Source: Streptomyces sp. Ag109_O5-10 | Lineage (GTDB): Bacteria > Actinomycetota > Actinomycetes > Streptomycetales > Streptomycetaceae | Direction: 5' to 3' | Assembly: GCF_900105755.1 (NCBI RefSeq) | Contig: NZ_FNTQ01000001.1 | Span: forward strand, 8,804,001-8,868,000 | Length of the DNA stretch: 64,000 nucleotides | In this document: positions 17,987-26,487 of the stretch, piece by piece | Layout of the letters: each line of letters begins with the position of its first letter | Numbering within the stretch: the first letter of the stretch is position 1 | Position numbers and translations under genes: made by a program | The notes under the pieces: model-generated | The model's database searches: none | Told to the model about the DNA's origin: nothing | What the model saw: the letters and a program-made list of their open reading frames with translations, nothing else

Positions 17987-18811
17987 ATGAACGCGAACAA
18001 CGAGACGACCCTGCCGCCCGAGACAGCGGGCTTCGACGTGCGTGAGTTCGCCCGCACGGCACACGGCAGCCACCGCGGGACGCTCGACCTCGGGCCGCTC
18101 GCCGAAGAGCCGCTCGACGCCGACTCCGTCCGACTCGTGCGCGCGCTGCGCGACATGGAACGTACGACGCTGCACCGCGTACGCGACCTCCTCGTGACGG
18201 CGACACACAAGGACGCCCGGGTCACCGCGTTCCTCACCACGTGGATGTTCGAGAGGTTCTGGACTGCCGACACTCTCGACGCCGTCCTCGATGCCTCTCC
18301 CGCCGCCCGCGACCTGCCTTCGAGCGCCGGTCCGGCACGGCGGGTACCTGCGGAGCGCCGCGCACGCCGTGGCCCGATCCGTCGCTCTCTCGTCGCCGGC
18401 ATCACCGGTACGCAGATCGTCGCCGAACATGTGACGACGGGCCTCGTGGACGAATGGATCACGCAGGCTGCCTACCGGCGCCTGGCCGGCGTGTCCTCCG
18501 CCACGGCGTCGATCATCGATCCCCTGGTGGAGATCAAGAACCGTCACATCCGCTTCCTCGCCGAGGAGGCCGAGCGCCGGCTACGCGACTCCGCTCGTGC
18601 CCAGCGCATCACCTGCCGTGCTCTCCGGCACGCCGCCTGGCCGCTCGGCTCGGTCGACCGCTCAGGGCACGAGCGCACCTTCTTCGAACGCCATGTCTTC
18701 GGCGACCAGCGCGGACGGGCCGAGGCGCGCCGTATCCGCGGGATGGTCGCCGCGCTCCCCGGCATCCGTCCCGGTGTCGCATCTACCGTGGAATCGAGGC
18801 TCCTTCCGTGA
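17987..18811 (+). CDS. Ferritin-like protein with degenerate metal site (paralogue of 21123-21917)
   Basis: A 274-residue helical protein aligning end to end with the ferritin-like protein two genes downstream. By alignment, Glu58, Glu156 and His187 remain, but the ExxH in helix 2 has become Arg90/Thr93 and the Glu of the second ExxH has become Lys184. Three of six diiron ligands are lost, so it probably cannot hold a normal diiron centre and may be a structural or regulatory partner. The stop overlaps the next start as GTGA. No clear ribosome binding site precedes ATG 17987. Confidence 0.75.
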   Translation: MNANNETTLPPETAGFDVREFARTAHGSHRGTLDLGPLAEEPLDADSVRLVRALRDMERTTLHRVRDLLVTATHKDARVTAFLTTWMFERFWTADTLDAVLDASPAARDLPSSAGPARRVPAERRARRGPIRRSLVAGITGTQIVAEHVTTGLVDEWITQAAYRRLAGVSSATASIIDPLVEIKNRHIRFLAEEAERRLRDSARAQRITCRALRHAAWPLGSVDRSGHERTFFERHVFGDQRGRAEARRIRGMVAALPGIRPGVASTVESRLLP

Positions 18812-21123
18812 CACCGCACCACGCGAACACCGAACTCGGCGACGCGCACGTCCTGCTGACCGGCGCCACCGGCTTCGTCGGGCAGGCCGTGCTGGAGCGG
18901 CTGCTCCGCGACCACCCCGCCACCCGTATCTCACTCCTCGTGCGCCGCAAGGGCAGTCAGACCGGGCAGGACCGGCTCCGACAGCTGCTGCGCAAACCCG
19001 TCTTCCGGCGCTGGCGGGACACCGTGGGCGCCGAAGAGGCCGACCGCATCGTCCGGGCACGGATCACCGTGCTCGAGGGCAGCGTGACCCGCGTCCCCGA
19101 GCTGCCCGCCGACCTCGACGTCGTCATCCACTCGGCGTCGACCGTCTCGTTCGACCCGCCCATCCACGAGGCGTTCGACACGAACGTCAACGGCGCCGTG
19201 GGCCTCTACAAGGCCCTGCTCGCCTCCGGATCCGACCCGCACGTCGTCCACGTGTCGACCTGTTACGTCGGAGGGCTCCGCCGTGGTGTGGTGCCCGAGG
19301 CCAGGCTCGAACACGATGTCCTCTGGCACACCGAGTGGACCCTGGCGACCCGGATCCACGAGCAGGCCGAACTCACCTCACGGGAACCGGCGATGCTCGA
19401 GCGGTTCATGTCCCGCGCCCGCGGCGACCACGGCAAGGAGGGCCCGATCGCTGCGGCCCGCGCGAGCGAGAACGCGCGGCGCGAGTGGGTGCGTTCCCGG
19501 CTCGTCGCCGCCGGCCGGCGGCGCGCCCAGAGCCTGGGGTGGACCGACGTCTACACGCTGACGAAGGCACTCGCCGAACGGGCCGCGGAAGACCTCTGGG
19601 GGGAGGCCGGACACCGGCTTTCGGTGGTCCGGCCCGCGATCATCGAGAGCGCGCTGCGGCACCCGTTCCCCGGCTGGATCGACGGCTTCAAGGTCGCCGA
19701 TCCGCTGATCTTCGCCTACGGCCGCGGTCAGTTGCCCGACTTCCCCGGGCTGCCCGACTCGATCCTCGATGTCATCCCCGTCGACCTGGTCGTCAACGCC
19801 ATCCTGGCCGTGGCGGCCAACCCGGCCCCCGTCGACGAGCCGCGGTACTTCCACATCGCCTCGGGCGCGTCGAATCCGCTGCCCTTCCACCGCATGTACG
19901 AGAACGTACGCGATTACTACACGCAGCACCCGCTTCCGAAGGACGGCGGATTCGTCGAAGTGCCGGACTGGAAGTTCTCGGGCGAGCGCAGGTTCAACCG
20001 CGTCCTCCGGCTGGCGAGGACGAAGGCCGACCTGTGGGACGCCGCCTTGCGGCTGATGCCGAACAACGAGCGCAAGCGCGCTCTCGCGACCGGGAACGCC
20101 AAGTTGCGCGCCGGTATCGCCACACTCGGCAACTTCGTCGACCTCTACCGCGCCTATGCGCAGACCGAGATCGTCTTCGACGACCGCAACGCCCGCGCGC
20201 TGAACAACGCCCTTCCGGCCGGAGTGCGTGAGGACCGTGGCTTCGGTGTGGAGCGGATCGACTGGGAGGGGTACCTGCAGAAGGTGCACCTCCCCGCCAT
20301 CACCGAGCTGACGGCCGCCCACCGTCGTCGGAGAGCCGCGACCGTCCGGCCGCCGGGCGCCCGTCCGCGACGCGAACTGCCGCGGCGTACCGACGTACTC
20401 GCCGTCTTCGACCTCGAACGGACCGTCGTCGACTCCAACATCGTCGAGCAGTACCTCTGGGTGCGCACCGCGGGCTTCCGCAAGGCGGCCTGGCCGAAGG
20501 AGGTGGCGGACCTGCTCGTCTCCCTGCCCGGCTACCTCCGCGCCGAGCGACGTGACCGCGGCGAGTTCATCCGCGCCTTCCTGCGCCGCTACCGCGGCAT
20601 GCCCGTCGCCCGCCTGGAAGAGGTGGTGCGGAGCGGCTACGCCGACACGATGCTGCGGCACACGAGCGCGGACGCCCTGGCGCGTATCCGCGAGCACCGC
20701 GCGGCAGGTCACCGCACCGTCCTGGTCACCGGCTCGGCCGGCCTTCTCGCCGCTCCGCTCGCCGACCTGTTCGACGAGGTCGTCGGGAGCTCCATGCACG
20801 TGAGGGACGGGGTGCTCACCGGCTATCTGGCGAAGCCGCCGCTGGTGGACGAGGCGCGGGCCGCGTGGCTCCTGCGGTACGCCGAGGAGGGCGGCTACGA
20901 CCTCGCCGCCTCCTACGGCTACGGCGACAGCCACTCCGACCTGCCGTGGCTGTCACTGCTGGGCAAGCCCTCGGCGATCAACCCCGACGCGGAACTGGCA
21001 CGCGCGTCGCACCGGAGGAACTGGGACATCCACCGCTGGAAGAGCGGCGGTGCGGGTGTGCGCCGCGAGGTCATCGCGGCCCGGGCGACGAATCCGACGC
21101 GCACCGACGGGAAGAGTGACTGA
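18808..21123 (+). CDS. Fatty acyl reductase-type SDR fused to a HAD-IB hydrolase
   Basis: A 771-residue two-domain protein. Residues 1 to about 500 form an extended SDR of the male-sterility/fatty acyl-CoA reductase type: TGATGFVG (18-25), the HSAST region, and YTLTK (near 248) as catalytic Tyr/Lys. Residues from about 528 form a HAD-IB domain with FDLERT (Asp535 nucleophile; the usual second Asp is Glu537), VLVTGSAG, and GYGDSHSDLPW. Predicted roles are reduction of acyl-CoA to aldehyde or alcohol, and phosphate hydrolysis of a lipid intermediate. The fatty alcohol would be the AGPS cosubstrate. The start GTG overlaps the preceding stop, and the TGATG junction couples it to the next gene. 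Confidence 0.83.
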   Translation: MTPHHANTELGDAHVLLTGATGFVGQAVLERLLRDHPATRISLLVRRKGSQTGQDRLRQLLRKPVFRRWRDTVGAEEADRIVRARITVLEGSVTRVPELPADLDVVIHSASTVSFDPPIHEAFDTNVNGAVGLYKALLASGSDPHVVHVSTCYVGGLRRGVVPEARLEHDVLWHTEWTLATRIHEQAELTSREPAMLERFMSRARGDHGKEGPIAAARASENARREWVRSRLVAAGRRRAQSLGWTDVYTLTKALAERAAEDLWGEAGHRLSVVRPAIIESALRHPFPGWIDGFKVADPLIFAYGRGQLPDFPGLPDSILDVIPVDLVVNAILAVAANPAPVDEPRYFHIASGASNPLPFHRMYENVRDYYTQHPLPKDGGFVEVPDWKFSGERRFNRVLRLARTKADLWDAALRLMPNNERKRALATGNAKLRAGIATLGNFVDLYRAYAQTEIVFDDRNARALNNALPAGVREDRGFGVERIDWEGYLQKVHLPAITELTAAHRRRRAATVRPPGARPRRELPRRTDVLAVFDLERTVVDSNIVEQYLWVRTAGFRKAAWPKEVADLLVSLPGYLRAERRDRGEFIRAFLRRYRGMPVARLEEVVRSGYADTMLRHTSADALARIREHRAAGHRTVLVTGSAGLLAAPLADLFDEVVGSSMHVRDGVLTGYLAKPPLVDEARAAWLLRYAEEGGYDLAASYGYGDSHSDLPWLSLLGKPSAINPDAELARASHRRNWDIHRWKSGGAGVRREVIAARATNPTRTDGKSD

Positions 21124-21917
21124 TGGCCTTCGACATGGACAAGTACACGAAGAACTCCACCGGCGTGCAGTGGGCCGACCTCGACTTCGACGAGTTCGAG
21201 CGCAACCCGCTGCCCGCGGAGACGCTGCGCACACTGCGCTACATGTGCGACATCGAGTACCACACGGTGTGCTACCTGCGTGATCTGCTGACGACCCCGT
21301 CTCACGACGAGCCGGCGGTGGGCGCCTTCATGACGATGTGGAACCGCGAGGAGTTCTGGCACGGCGAAGCCCTCGCGGCCGTGCTGGAGCGCCACGGCCT
21401 CCGAGTCGACTTCGACGAGCTCAAGGCGACCCGCCTGAAGCTCGGCTGGCGGGACCGCCTGGGGACGGTGAAGCAGACGGTGATAGGTCGGCTGGTCGGA
21501 AACGATTTCGTCGCCGTGCACATGGCGTGGGGAGCGGCGAACGAGTGGTCGGCGACCGCGGCGTACCACCGACTGGCCGCGCTGGAGAGCCACCCCGTGC
21601 TGCTGCCGCTGCTCAAGCGGATCGCACAGCAGGAGACGAAGCATGTCGCGTTCTACGCATCGCAGGCGCGCGACCGCCTCGCGGCGAGCAAGAAGGCCCG
21701 GGTGGTCGCCCGCCTGGCGCTCGAGAGGGCCTGGGGCCCGGTCGGCTCGGGCGTCATGCCCGAGACCGAGGTCACGCATGTCATGACCCACCTCTTCGGG
21801 GGCTCCGAGGGCCGCAAACTCATCCGCGACATCGACGCGCACATCGCGAAGCTGCCGGGCCTGGACGGGCTGCGCATCGTCGAGGACGCCATGGACAGCC
21901 GCGGCATCGCTGCCTGA
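21123..21917 (+). CDS. Ferritin-like diiron protein
   Basis: A 264-residue four-helix-bundle protein with a complete set of carboxylate-bridged diiron ligands: Glu45 (DIEYH), Glu77 and His80 (EEFWH), Glu141 (NEWSATAAYH), and Glu171 and His174 (ETKHVAFY). Such proteins use O2 for oxidation, hydroxylation or desaturation. It ends the operon with the acyl reductase, sharing a TGATG junction. In the lipid context it may oxidise or desaturate the alkyl chain or aldehyde; this is inference. It is the intact partner of the degenerate paralogue at 17987. Confidence 0.8.
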   Translation: MAFDMDKYTKNSTGVQWADLDFDEFERNPLPAETLRTLRYMCDIEYHTVCYLRDLLTTPSHDEPAVGAFMTMWNREEFWHGEALAAVLERHGLRVDFDELKATRLKLGWRDRLGTVKQTVIGRLVGNDFVAVHMAWGAANEWSATAAYHRLAALESHPVLLPLLKRIAQQETKHVAFYASQARDRLAASKKARVVARLALERAWGPVGSGVMPETEVTHVMTHLFGGSEGRKLIRDIDAHIAKLPGLDGLRIVEDAMDSRGIAA

Positions 21918-21954
21918 CACCGCCACGCCGGAGGGTCACCTTCTCGCACGGGAT

Positions 21955-22626
21955 CTATTCGGCGACGAAGGTGACCGTCTGTTCGAGCGGTGCCCGGCCG
22001 GTACGGGTGTAGGGCACCGCGGTGTCCTCGAATCCGATCGACATACCGCAGAAGAGGATGAGGTCGTCCGGGGGCGAGAGGACCTCCGCGACGGTCTTGC
22101 GGTAGACCGACCACGCCATCTGCGGGCAGCTGTGCAGGCCTTCGGCGCGGAGCAGCAGCATCACCGTCTGCAGGTACATGCCCAGGTCGGACCACTGGGG
22201 CCGGCCCAGACCGCGGTCGATGTAGCAGAACAGGGCGGCCGGTGCCCCGAAACACTCCCAGTTCGCGGAAGCGGCCCTCTGGCGCGACTCCCAGTCCTCT
22301 CGCCCGATGCCCAGTGAGCTGTAGCGCTCCGCACCGAAGGCGGACCGGCGCTCGCGGTAGGGGGACCTCAGTGTCGGCGGGTACATCTCGTATTCGCGTT
22401 CGTCCCAGGGATCGCGCGCGGTCACACGCCCGCCGGCGAGCTCCTTGAGTTCGTCCAGCGGCCGGCCGGTCAGTACGTAGACGTGCCAGGGCTGGAGGTT
22501 CGACCCGGAGGGCGCCCAGGCCGCGGCGGAGAGCACCCGCTCGAGCACCTCTCTCGGGACGGGCCGGTCGATGAATCCACGTACGGCTCGTCGGCTCGTC
22601 ACCGCCTCGTAGACGTCCAAGATCAC
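21955..22626 (-). CDS. Nitroreductase-family FMN oxidoreductase, copy 1
   Basis: A 223-residue nitroreductase with the N-terminal RRAVRGF, the FMN-contacting APSGSNLQPWH, and the C-terminal GMSIGFED. The family reduces nitro compounds, quinones or flavin substrates using NAD(P)H. It is convergent with the ferritin-like operon, 37 bases apart. An HxlR regulator lies just upstream in the same direction. A close paralogue lies at 32082-32765. Confidence 0.87.
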   Translation of the reverse strand: MILDVYEAVTSRRAVRGFIDRPVPREVLERVLSAAAWAPSGSNLQPWHVYVLTGRPLDELKELAGGRVTARDPWDEREYEMYPPTLRSPYRERRSAFGAERYSSLGIGREDWESRQRAASANWECFGAPAALFCYIDRGLGRPQWSDLGMYLQTVMLLLRAEGLHSCPQMAWSVYRKTVAEVLSPPDDLILFCGMSIGFEDTAVPYTRTGRAPLEQTVTFVAE

Positions 22627-22674
22627 CAGGCTCCCTCGTCTGCCCTACATGCCATCCTTGCCAGTCGAAAGACT

Positions 22675-22701
22675 ATGAAATGTAACAATATGCATGAAAT
22701 G
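22675..22701. promoter_or_regulatory. Candidate HxlR operator: ATGAAATG direct repeat
   Basis: ATGAAATG occurs at 22675-22682 and 22694-22701, 19 bases apart, in an AT-rich patch unlike its surroundings, directly upstream of the nitroreductase start at 22626. HxlR proteins often control such oxidoreductase genes. Confidence 0.4.
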
Positions 22702-22763
22702 CCATGGATCGTAGCCCCGCCGTCTCGCGTCTCCCGCGGCGGTCGCGTCCGGACGGGAAGTTG

Positions 22764-23162
22764 TCAGAGGTCGGTCGTGGCCGGTCGGTCGGCCGGCGAA
22801 CTGCTCACAGGAAGGTGATCTTCCGCCCAAAGGAACAGAACGGCCAGGGGGACGAGGAACGCGTTGCCGTGCGGTGAGAGTGCGTAACGGGGCCGCGATG
22901 GCAGTCCGGGCCGGACCTCCTGGGTGACCAGGTCGGTCGCGGTCAGCTCCTGGAGCCGCTGGGTGAGCATGCGGCTGCTGATGCCGGGGACGCGCTCGCG
23001 AATCTGCGCGGAATCGGCCGGCCCTTTGGCCAAAGCCATCAGGATCAGGCCGTTCCAGTCGTTGCTGAGCAGGGCGAAGGCCCGGGCGATGGCCGGAGAG
23101 GTGTCGGCGGACCGCGGATGCTCGGTTCGGTCTGCCCGGTGAGGGTCTTGTGGGGTGGGCAT
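22764..23162 (-). CDS. HxlR-family transcriptional regulator
   Basis: A 132-residue winged-helix regulator. The core ALLSNDWNGLILMALAKGP is the HxlR N-terminal helix, followed by GISSRMLTQRLQELTATDLV and PRYALSPHG. The family usually responds to electrophiles or quinones and controls a nearby reductase. The ATG at 23162 was chosen as the last start before the conserved domain; a longer frame to 23336 has Arg-rich low-quality sequence. It precedes the nitroreductase at 22626 by 137 bases in the same direction. Confidence 0.82.
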   Translation of the reverse strand: MPTPQDPHRADRTEHPRSADTSPAIARAFALLSNDWNGLILMALAKGPADSAQIRERVPGISSRMLTQRLQELTATDLVTQEVRPGLPSRPRYALSPHGNAFLVPLAVLFLWAEDHLPVSSSPADRPATTDL

Positions 23163-23351
23163 GGTGCGTGTCCGTTCCGGTACGGCGCGAGCCGTCGCGG
23201 TGCGACAACTCGCGCAGATTCGGTGGGCGTGGGTGCGGTCGCAGCCGTAGCTGTGTCGGGAGTCGGCGCGGGTCGGCGCCTCATCGGTCTTCGGTATCCG
23301 TCCGAAGTCCACGGCGGCCAAGTCGTGATCGCGCACATGAAGCGCTCGGTA

Positions 23352-24599
23352 TCAGTCCTCCCCGTCGTGGCGACGGGCGTGCGCGTGCGCGTGGCGCGGC
23401 ACCGTCAGGGCGGTGCCGGAGCCCGGCACTGCCGGGAGCAACTCTCCGGAAGCCGGCACACCGCTCTTCGTGCCGCGGCCTTCCCTGATGACCCAGTGGC
23501 CGCACATGACCGCCGTGAGCCCGCAGACGGTCCACAGGACGAGGACGGCAAGGTGACCGGCGTCGGCGTTGCCGTCGAAGTACGTGACGTCGCGCAGCAG
23601 GCCGGCGCCGGCGCCTGGGGGCAGCCACTGGCCGACGTAGTCCACGCCCTTGGGAAGCATCTCCGGAGCGGAGGTGGCGCCGGAGAAGGCGTTTCCGACG
23701 AAGACCATGATCGCGGCGCTGAGCCCGAGACCTGCCGGCCCCAAGAGCCGGATCGCACCGGCGGCGGTGGCGCTGACGGAGAGCAGGTCGAGGGTCAGGA
23801 TCGCCCACGTGGCCACGTGGTTGTGGGGCAGGGCCCCGAGGAAACCCTGGGCCACGACATAGACGCCGAGGGCCGCGACGGCGCATGCGACGAGAAGCGT
23901 CAGCACCCGGTGCCGCGGGCGTGCCAGGCCGCGAGCCATCGTGACGAACGCCCCGATCAAGATGCCGCAGATCGTGAGCGGGAAGACCGATGAGCTGAAC
24001 ACCACACCCCGAGGGTCGTCCGCGGCGACGGGCACCACGTCGACCGACTTCGCGAGGATCTTCACCGGGGAATCGGCGCCGGCGGCTCCCTGCTGGGCGG
24101 CTGCCTGCTTGTGGGCCTTCGCCGGCGAACGCGCGCCGCCGGCCTTCTGCTCGGCGGCTTTCTGTTCGGCAGCCTCCTGCCGGGCGGTCGCCTGCGCGGC
24201 GGCCTTGTCCGCCAGCTGCTGTCCGACATCGGTCAGAAGCTGGGCCACGGAGGGGCTTGCGGCGGTGGCCTTCAGCACGGTGATGCCGTGGCCGGAGATG
24301 GCGAAGGCTCCGTAGACATCCCGGTTCCTGATCGCCGACCGCGCCGCGTGCTGGTCAGGGTAGAGGCGAAAGTCGAAGGCACCGGGCTTCTGCTGAGTCA
24401 GTTTCTCCACCGCGTGCTGACTGGCCGGCCCCGTGCCCACGATCCCCACCGGGACGTCGCGCGGCGAGATCCGCCCCGCCGGCCAGGCGAACGTCATCAC
24501 CGCCAGCGTGATCACTATGGGCAGCACGACGGCGGCGATGGCTACTTCCCGCCATGTCTGGTGTCCTGACAAGGGGTTCCTCACGGCCTGCCCTCTCAT
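23352..24599 (-). CDS. DUF3533/YhgE-type multi-pass membrane protein
   Basis: A 415-residue membrane protein. One N-terminal helix (VAIAAVVLPIVITLAVM) is followed by a soluble domain with a Lys/Ala/Gln-rich coiled stretch (about 140-175), then about five helices in the C-terminal half and a His/Arg-rich tail. This is the topology of ABC-2/YhgE-like export proteins. It is divergent from a TetR regulator 95 bases away that probably represses it, a usual arrangement for efflux. GTG 24584, with GAGAGG upstream, is an alternative start. Confidence 0.72.
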   Translation of the reverse strand: MRGQAVRNPLSGHQTWREVAIAAVVLPIVITLAVMTFAWPAGRISPRDVPVGIVGTGPASQHAVEKLTQQKPGAFDFRLYPDQHAARSAIRNRDVYGAFAISGHGITVLKATAASPSVAQLLTDVGQQLADKAAAQATARQEAAEQKAAEQKAGGARSPAKAHKQAAAQQGAAGADSPVKILAKSVDVVPVAADDPRGVVFSSSVFPLTICGILIGAFVTMARGLARPRHRVLTLLVACAVAALGVYVVAQGFLGALPHNHVATWAILTLDLLSVSATAAGAIRLLGPAGLGLSAAIMVFVGNAFSGATSAPEMLPKGVDYVGQWLPPGAGAGLLRDVTYFDGNADAGHLAVLVLWTVCGLTAVMCGHWVIREGRGTKSGVPASGELLPAVPGSGTALTVPRHAHAHARRHDGED

Positions 24600-24601
24600 A
24601 A

Positions 24602-24618
24602 AAAGGAATGATCGTTTT
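24602..24618. promoter_or_regulatory. Second candidate TetR half-operator
   Basis: GAATGATCGTTT resembles GAACGTTCGTTT at 24664-24675 in 10 of 12 positions and lies directly ahead of the membrane protein start. Confidence 0.35.
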
Positions 24619-24661
24619 TCTTGAGGGGTTCAGTCTGGCCCGTGGGGTCGCAAGCGTCAAC

Positions 24662-24673
24662 ACGAACGTTCGT
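24662..24673. promoter_or_regulatory. Palindromic TetR operator candidate
   Basis: ACGAACGTTCGT is a perfect 12-base palindrome 22 bases ahead of the TetR start and between the divergent genes. The sequence AACGNNCGTT type is common for TetR operators in actinomycetes. Confidence 0.6.
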
Positions 24674-24694
24674 TTTCTTTGGTAGCCTCGTCTC

Positions 24695-25300
24695 ATGCCC
24701 AAGGTCACTCAGCAGCACATGGACGCCCGCCGCAAGCAGATCCTGGACGCGGCGCGCCGCTGCTTCCTGCGCGACGGGTTCCACTCCACGTCCATGCAGG
24801 ACCTGTTCGCGGAGTCGGGGCTGTCCGCGGGCGCGGTGTATCGGCACTTCACCAGCAAGGACGAGATGATCCTCGCGATCGCCGAGGAGAACATGCGCGA
24901 TGTCCTGGACGTCACGGTCGCCGTCGCGGCGAACCGGCGGGGCCGGTCCATGGGGGCGGTCATGGCGGAACTGCTGGAGGTGATTCGGGTCAAGTCCGCC
25001 GAGGAGGACGTGGCCGGCCTCGCGGTTCTGGTCTGGGGAGAGGCCATGCGCAACCGCTCGCTGGCGCGCAAGCTCGACGATCTCATGGGCGGCATGCGCG
25101 CCAATCTCGTCACTCTGGTCCGCGACCACCAGGAGCGGGGCGGTCTGCCGACGAACGCGACCGCAGAGGGGATCGCTTCGACGATGCTCTCCGTCCTCCC
25201 CGGTTACATCCTGCAAGTGGCTCTGCTCGATCCGGCGGTGGTGGCCGAGGTGCCCGACGCAGTGCGGGCGCTGTGGCCGGGACCGGCCGGTGAGCGCTGA
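24695..25300 (+). CDS. TetR-family transcriptional regulator
   Basis: A 201-residue regulator with the N-terminal helix-turn-helix (QILDAARRCFLRDGFHSTSM then GLSAGAVYRHFTSKDEMI) and an all-helical ligand domain. It is divergent from the DUF3533-type membrane protein, with operator-like sequences between the starts, so it likely represses that gene and itself. Confidence 0.9.
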   Translation: MPKVTQQHMDARRKQILDAARRCFLRDGFHSTSMQDLFAESGLSAGAVYRHFTSKDEMILAIAEENMRDVLDVTVAVAANRRGRSMGAVMAELLEVIRVKSAEEDVAGLAVLVWGEAMRNRSLARKLDDLMGGMRANLVTLVRDHQERGGLPTNATAEGIASTMLSVLPGYILQVALLDPAVVAEVPDAVRALWPGPAGER

Positions 25301-25322
25301 GCGGTCTCCGGAACACCGGGCA

Positions 25323-25352
25323 GCCGCCCTCGACGGTGTCGTCGAGGGCGGC
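25323..25352 (+). terminator. Hairpin terminator after tetR
   Basis: A perfect 12-base stem GCCGCCCTCGAC / GTCGAGGGCGGC with a six-base loop, 22 bases after the TetR stop. Confidence 0.6.
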
Positions 25353-25357
25353 GCTTC

Positions 25358-25405
25358 CTCCCTTCGAGGAGTCCGGAGAGCTCTGTCCGGAAGCCTCGAA
25401 GGGAG
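25358..25405. terminator. Second hairpin, convergent terminator
   Basis: CTCCCTTCGAGG pairs perfectly with CCTCGAAGGGAG; an inner TCCGGA pair extends the stem. It lies between the tetR hairpin and the hydrolase remnant stop and could serve both strands. Confidence 0.5.
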
Positions 25406-25418
25406 GGTCGCGTACGGA

Positions 25419-25665
25419 TCAGCTGGTGCGGGCCGCCGTGGTGATGAGCCTGGCCACGGCGCCGGGGTTGGAGACCATGGAGAGGTGCGAGGAGTCGATC
25501 TCCTGGACCTTGGTGTGCGCGACCTTCGCCGCCGCCTCTTGCGCGGCCGCCGGGATGATCTTGTCCTGGCGGCCGATCAGTGCCCACGAGGGGATCGTCT
25601 TCCACGCCGGCTCACCCGACGGCTCCGTGACCGCGGAAGCTGCCAGCGGGCGCTGGGCCGCGTCA
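25419..25665 (-). pseudogene. C-terminal remnant of an alpha/beta hydrolase
   Basis: The minus strand encodes PLAASAVTEPSGEPAWK, IPSWALIGRQDKIIP and EIDSSHLSMVSNPGAVARL, ending at a TGA at 25421-25419. These are the last strands of an alpha/beta hydrolase, with the catalytic acid in GRQDK and the catalytic His in SSHLSM. The nucleophile elbow and everything N-terminal is missing; upstream sequence is not protein-like. It is the 3' end of a deleted gene. Confidence 0.6.
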
Positions 25666-25818
25666 CAATCTCGTGGGCTCCACGGTCATACCTCCGGTCG
25701 TACTCCCAGGTGTCCTCCCGGCGTGAGGGCGCTCCGGGCGTCCCCACCTGATGGGCCGAGGCCATGGGCGGCCGGTGGCGATGGCGTCCTCGGCGAGGGA
25801 ATGAGGGTGTAAGTGCGA

Positions 25819-26349
25819 ATGACCGTTCGATCAGAAGGCCGGACCTCCCGGCCGCGCTCCGCTTCCGGGGGCGCTGACCGCCCCGACCTCCGCGCGCGCC
25901 ACGAGCGGCTGGTGTTCGCCAGGGTGCGCACGTCGCAGGATCGGTTCGCGGACGTGATCACGGCCTTCGCGGGCACGATGGGCTTCGTCTACGTGCATGC
26001 CGTCTGGTTCGCGGTGTGGATCGCCCTCAACCTCAGGCTGTTCGGCGCCGTAGCGGTCTTCGACCCCTACCCGTTCGGGCTGCTCACCATGATCGTGAGC
26101 CTTGAGGCCATCTTCCTGTCGACCTTCGTCATGGTGAGCCAGAACCGGCAAGCAGTACGGGAGAACGTCCGGGCCGACCTGGATTTCGAGACCAATCTTC
26201 GTGCCGAGATCTGGGCGGTGCACACAGGAAAGGCGCTCGGCCTGAATCCGGAGGAGATCGAGCTGCACGTCCAGGAGATCATCAAGCAGAGCAGGAGCGC
26301 GCTGGAATCGGGCTCCGACGTTCCGCCCGTGGCCCCGGATGCGCTGTGA
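25819..26349 (+). CDS. DUF1003-family membrane protein
   Basis: A 176-residue protein of the DUF1003 family: RTSQDRFADVITAFAGTMGFVYVH, two transmembrane helices (about 45-68 and 80-100 in GLLTMIVSLEAIFLSTFVM), then the SQNRQ...DLDFETNLRAE segment. Function unknown; members are common in actinomycetes and often annotated cyclic-nucleotide-linked. ATG 25819 has GAGGGT ten bases upstream; GTG 25813 is the alternative. Confidence 0.85.
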   Translation: MTVRSEGRTSRPRSASGGADRPDLRARHERLVFARVRTSQDRFADVITAFAGTMGFVYVHAVWFAVWIALNLRLFGAVAVFDPYPFGLLTMIVSLEAIFLSTFVMVSQNRQAVRENVRADLDFETNLRAEIWAVHTGKALGLNPEEIELHVQEIIKQSRSALESGSDVPPVAPDAL

Positions 26350-26403
26350 ACAGGGCCTTCCGGCGGCCGGTATCGGTGCTGAGGAGTGGTGGTCGGCACT
26401 CTC

Positions 26404-26452
26404 TTTCGACGGCTGCCGTGTGCAAGCACGAGACACACGACAGCCGTCGAAA
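26404..26452. terminator. Bidirectional hairpin between convergent genes
   Basis: TTTCGACGGCTG pairs with CAGCCGTCGAAA, and inner CGTGTG with CACACG. It lies between the DUF1003 gene and the Ohr/OsmC gene, whose stops face it. Confidence 0.65.
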
Positions 26453-26487
26453 CGACGTACGGCCGGGCAAGCAGCCGACGCAGTCGG

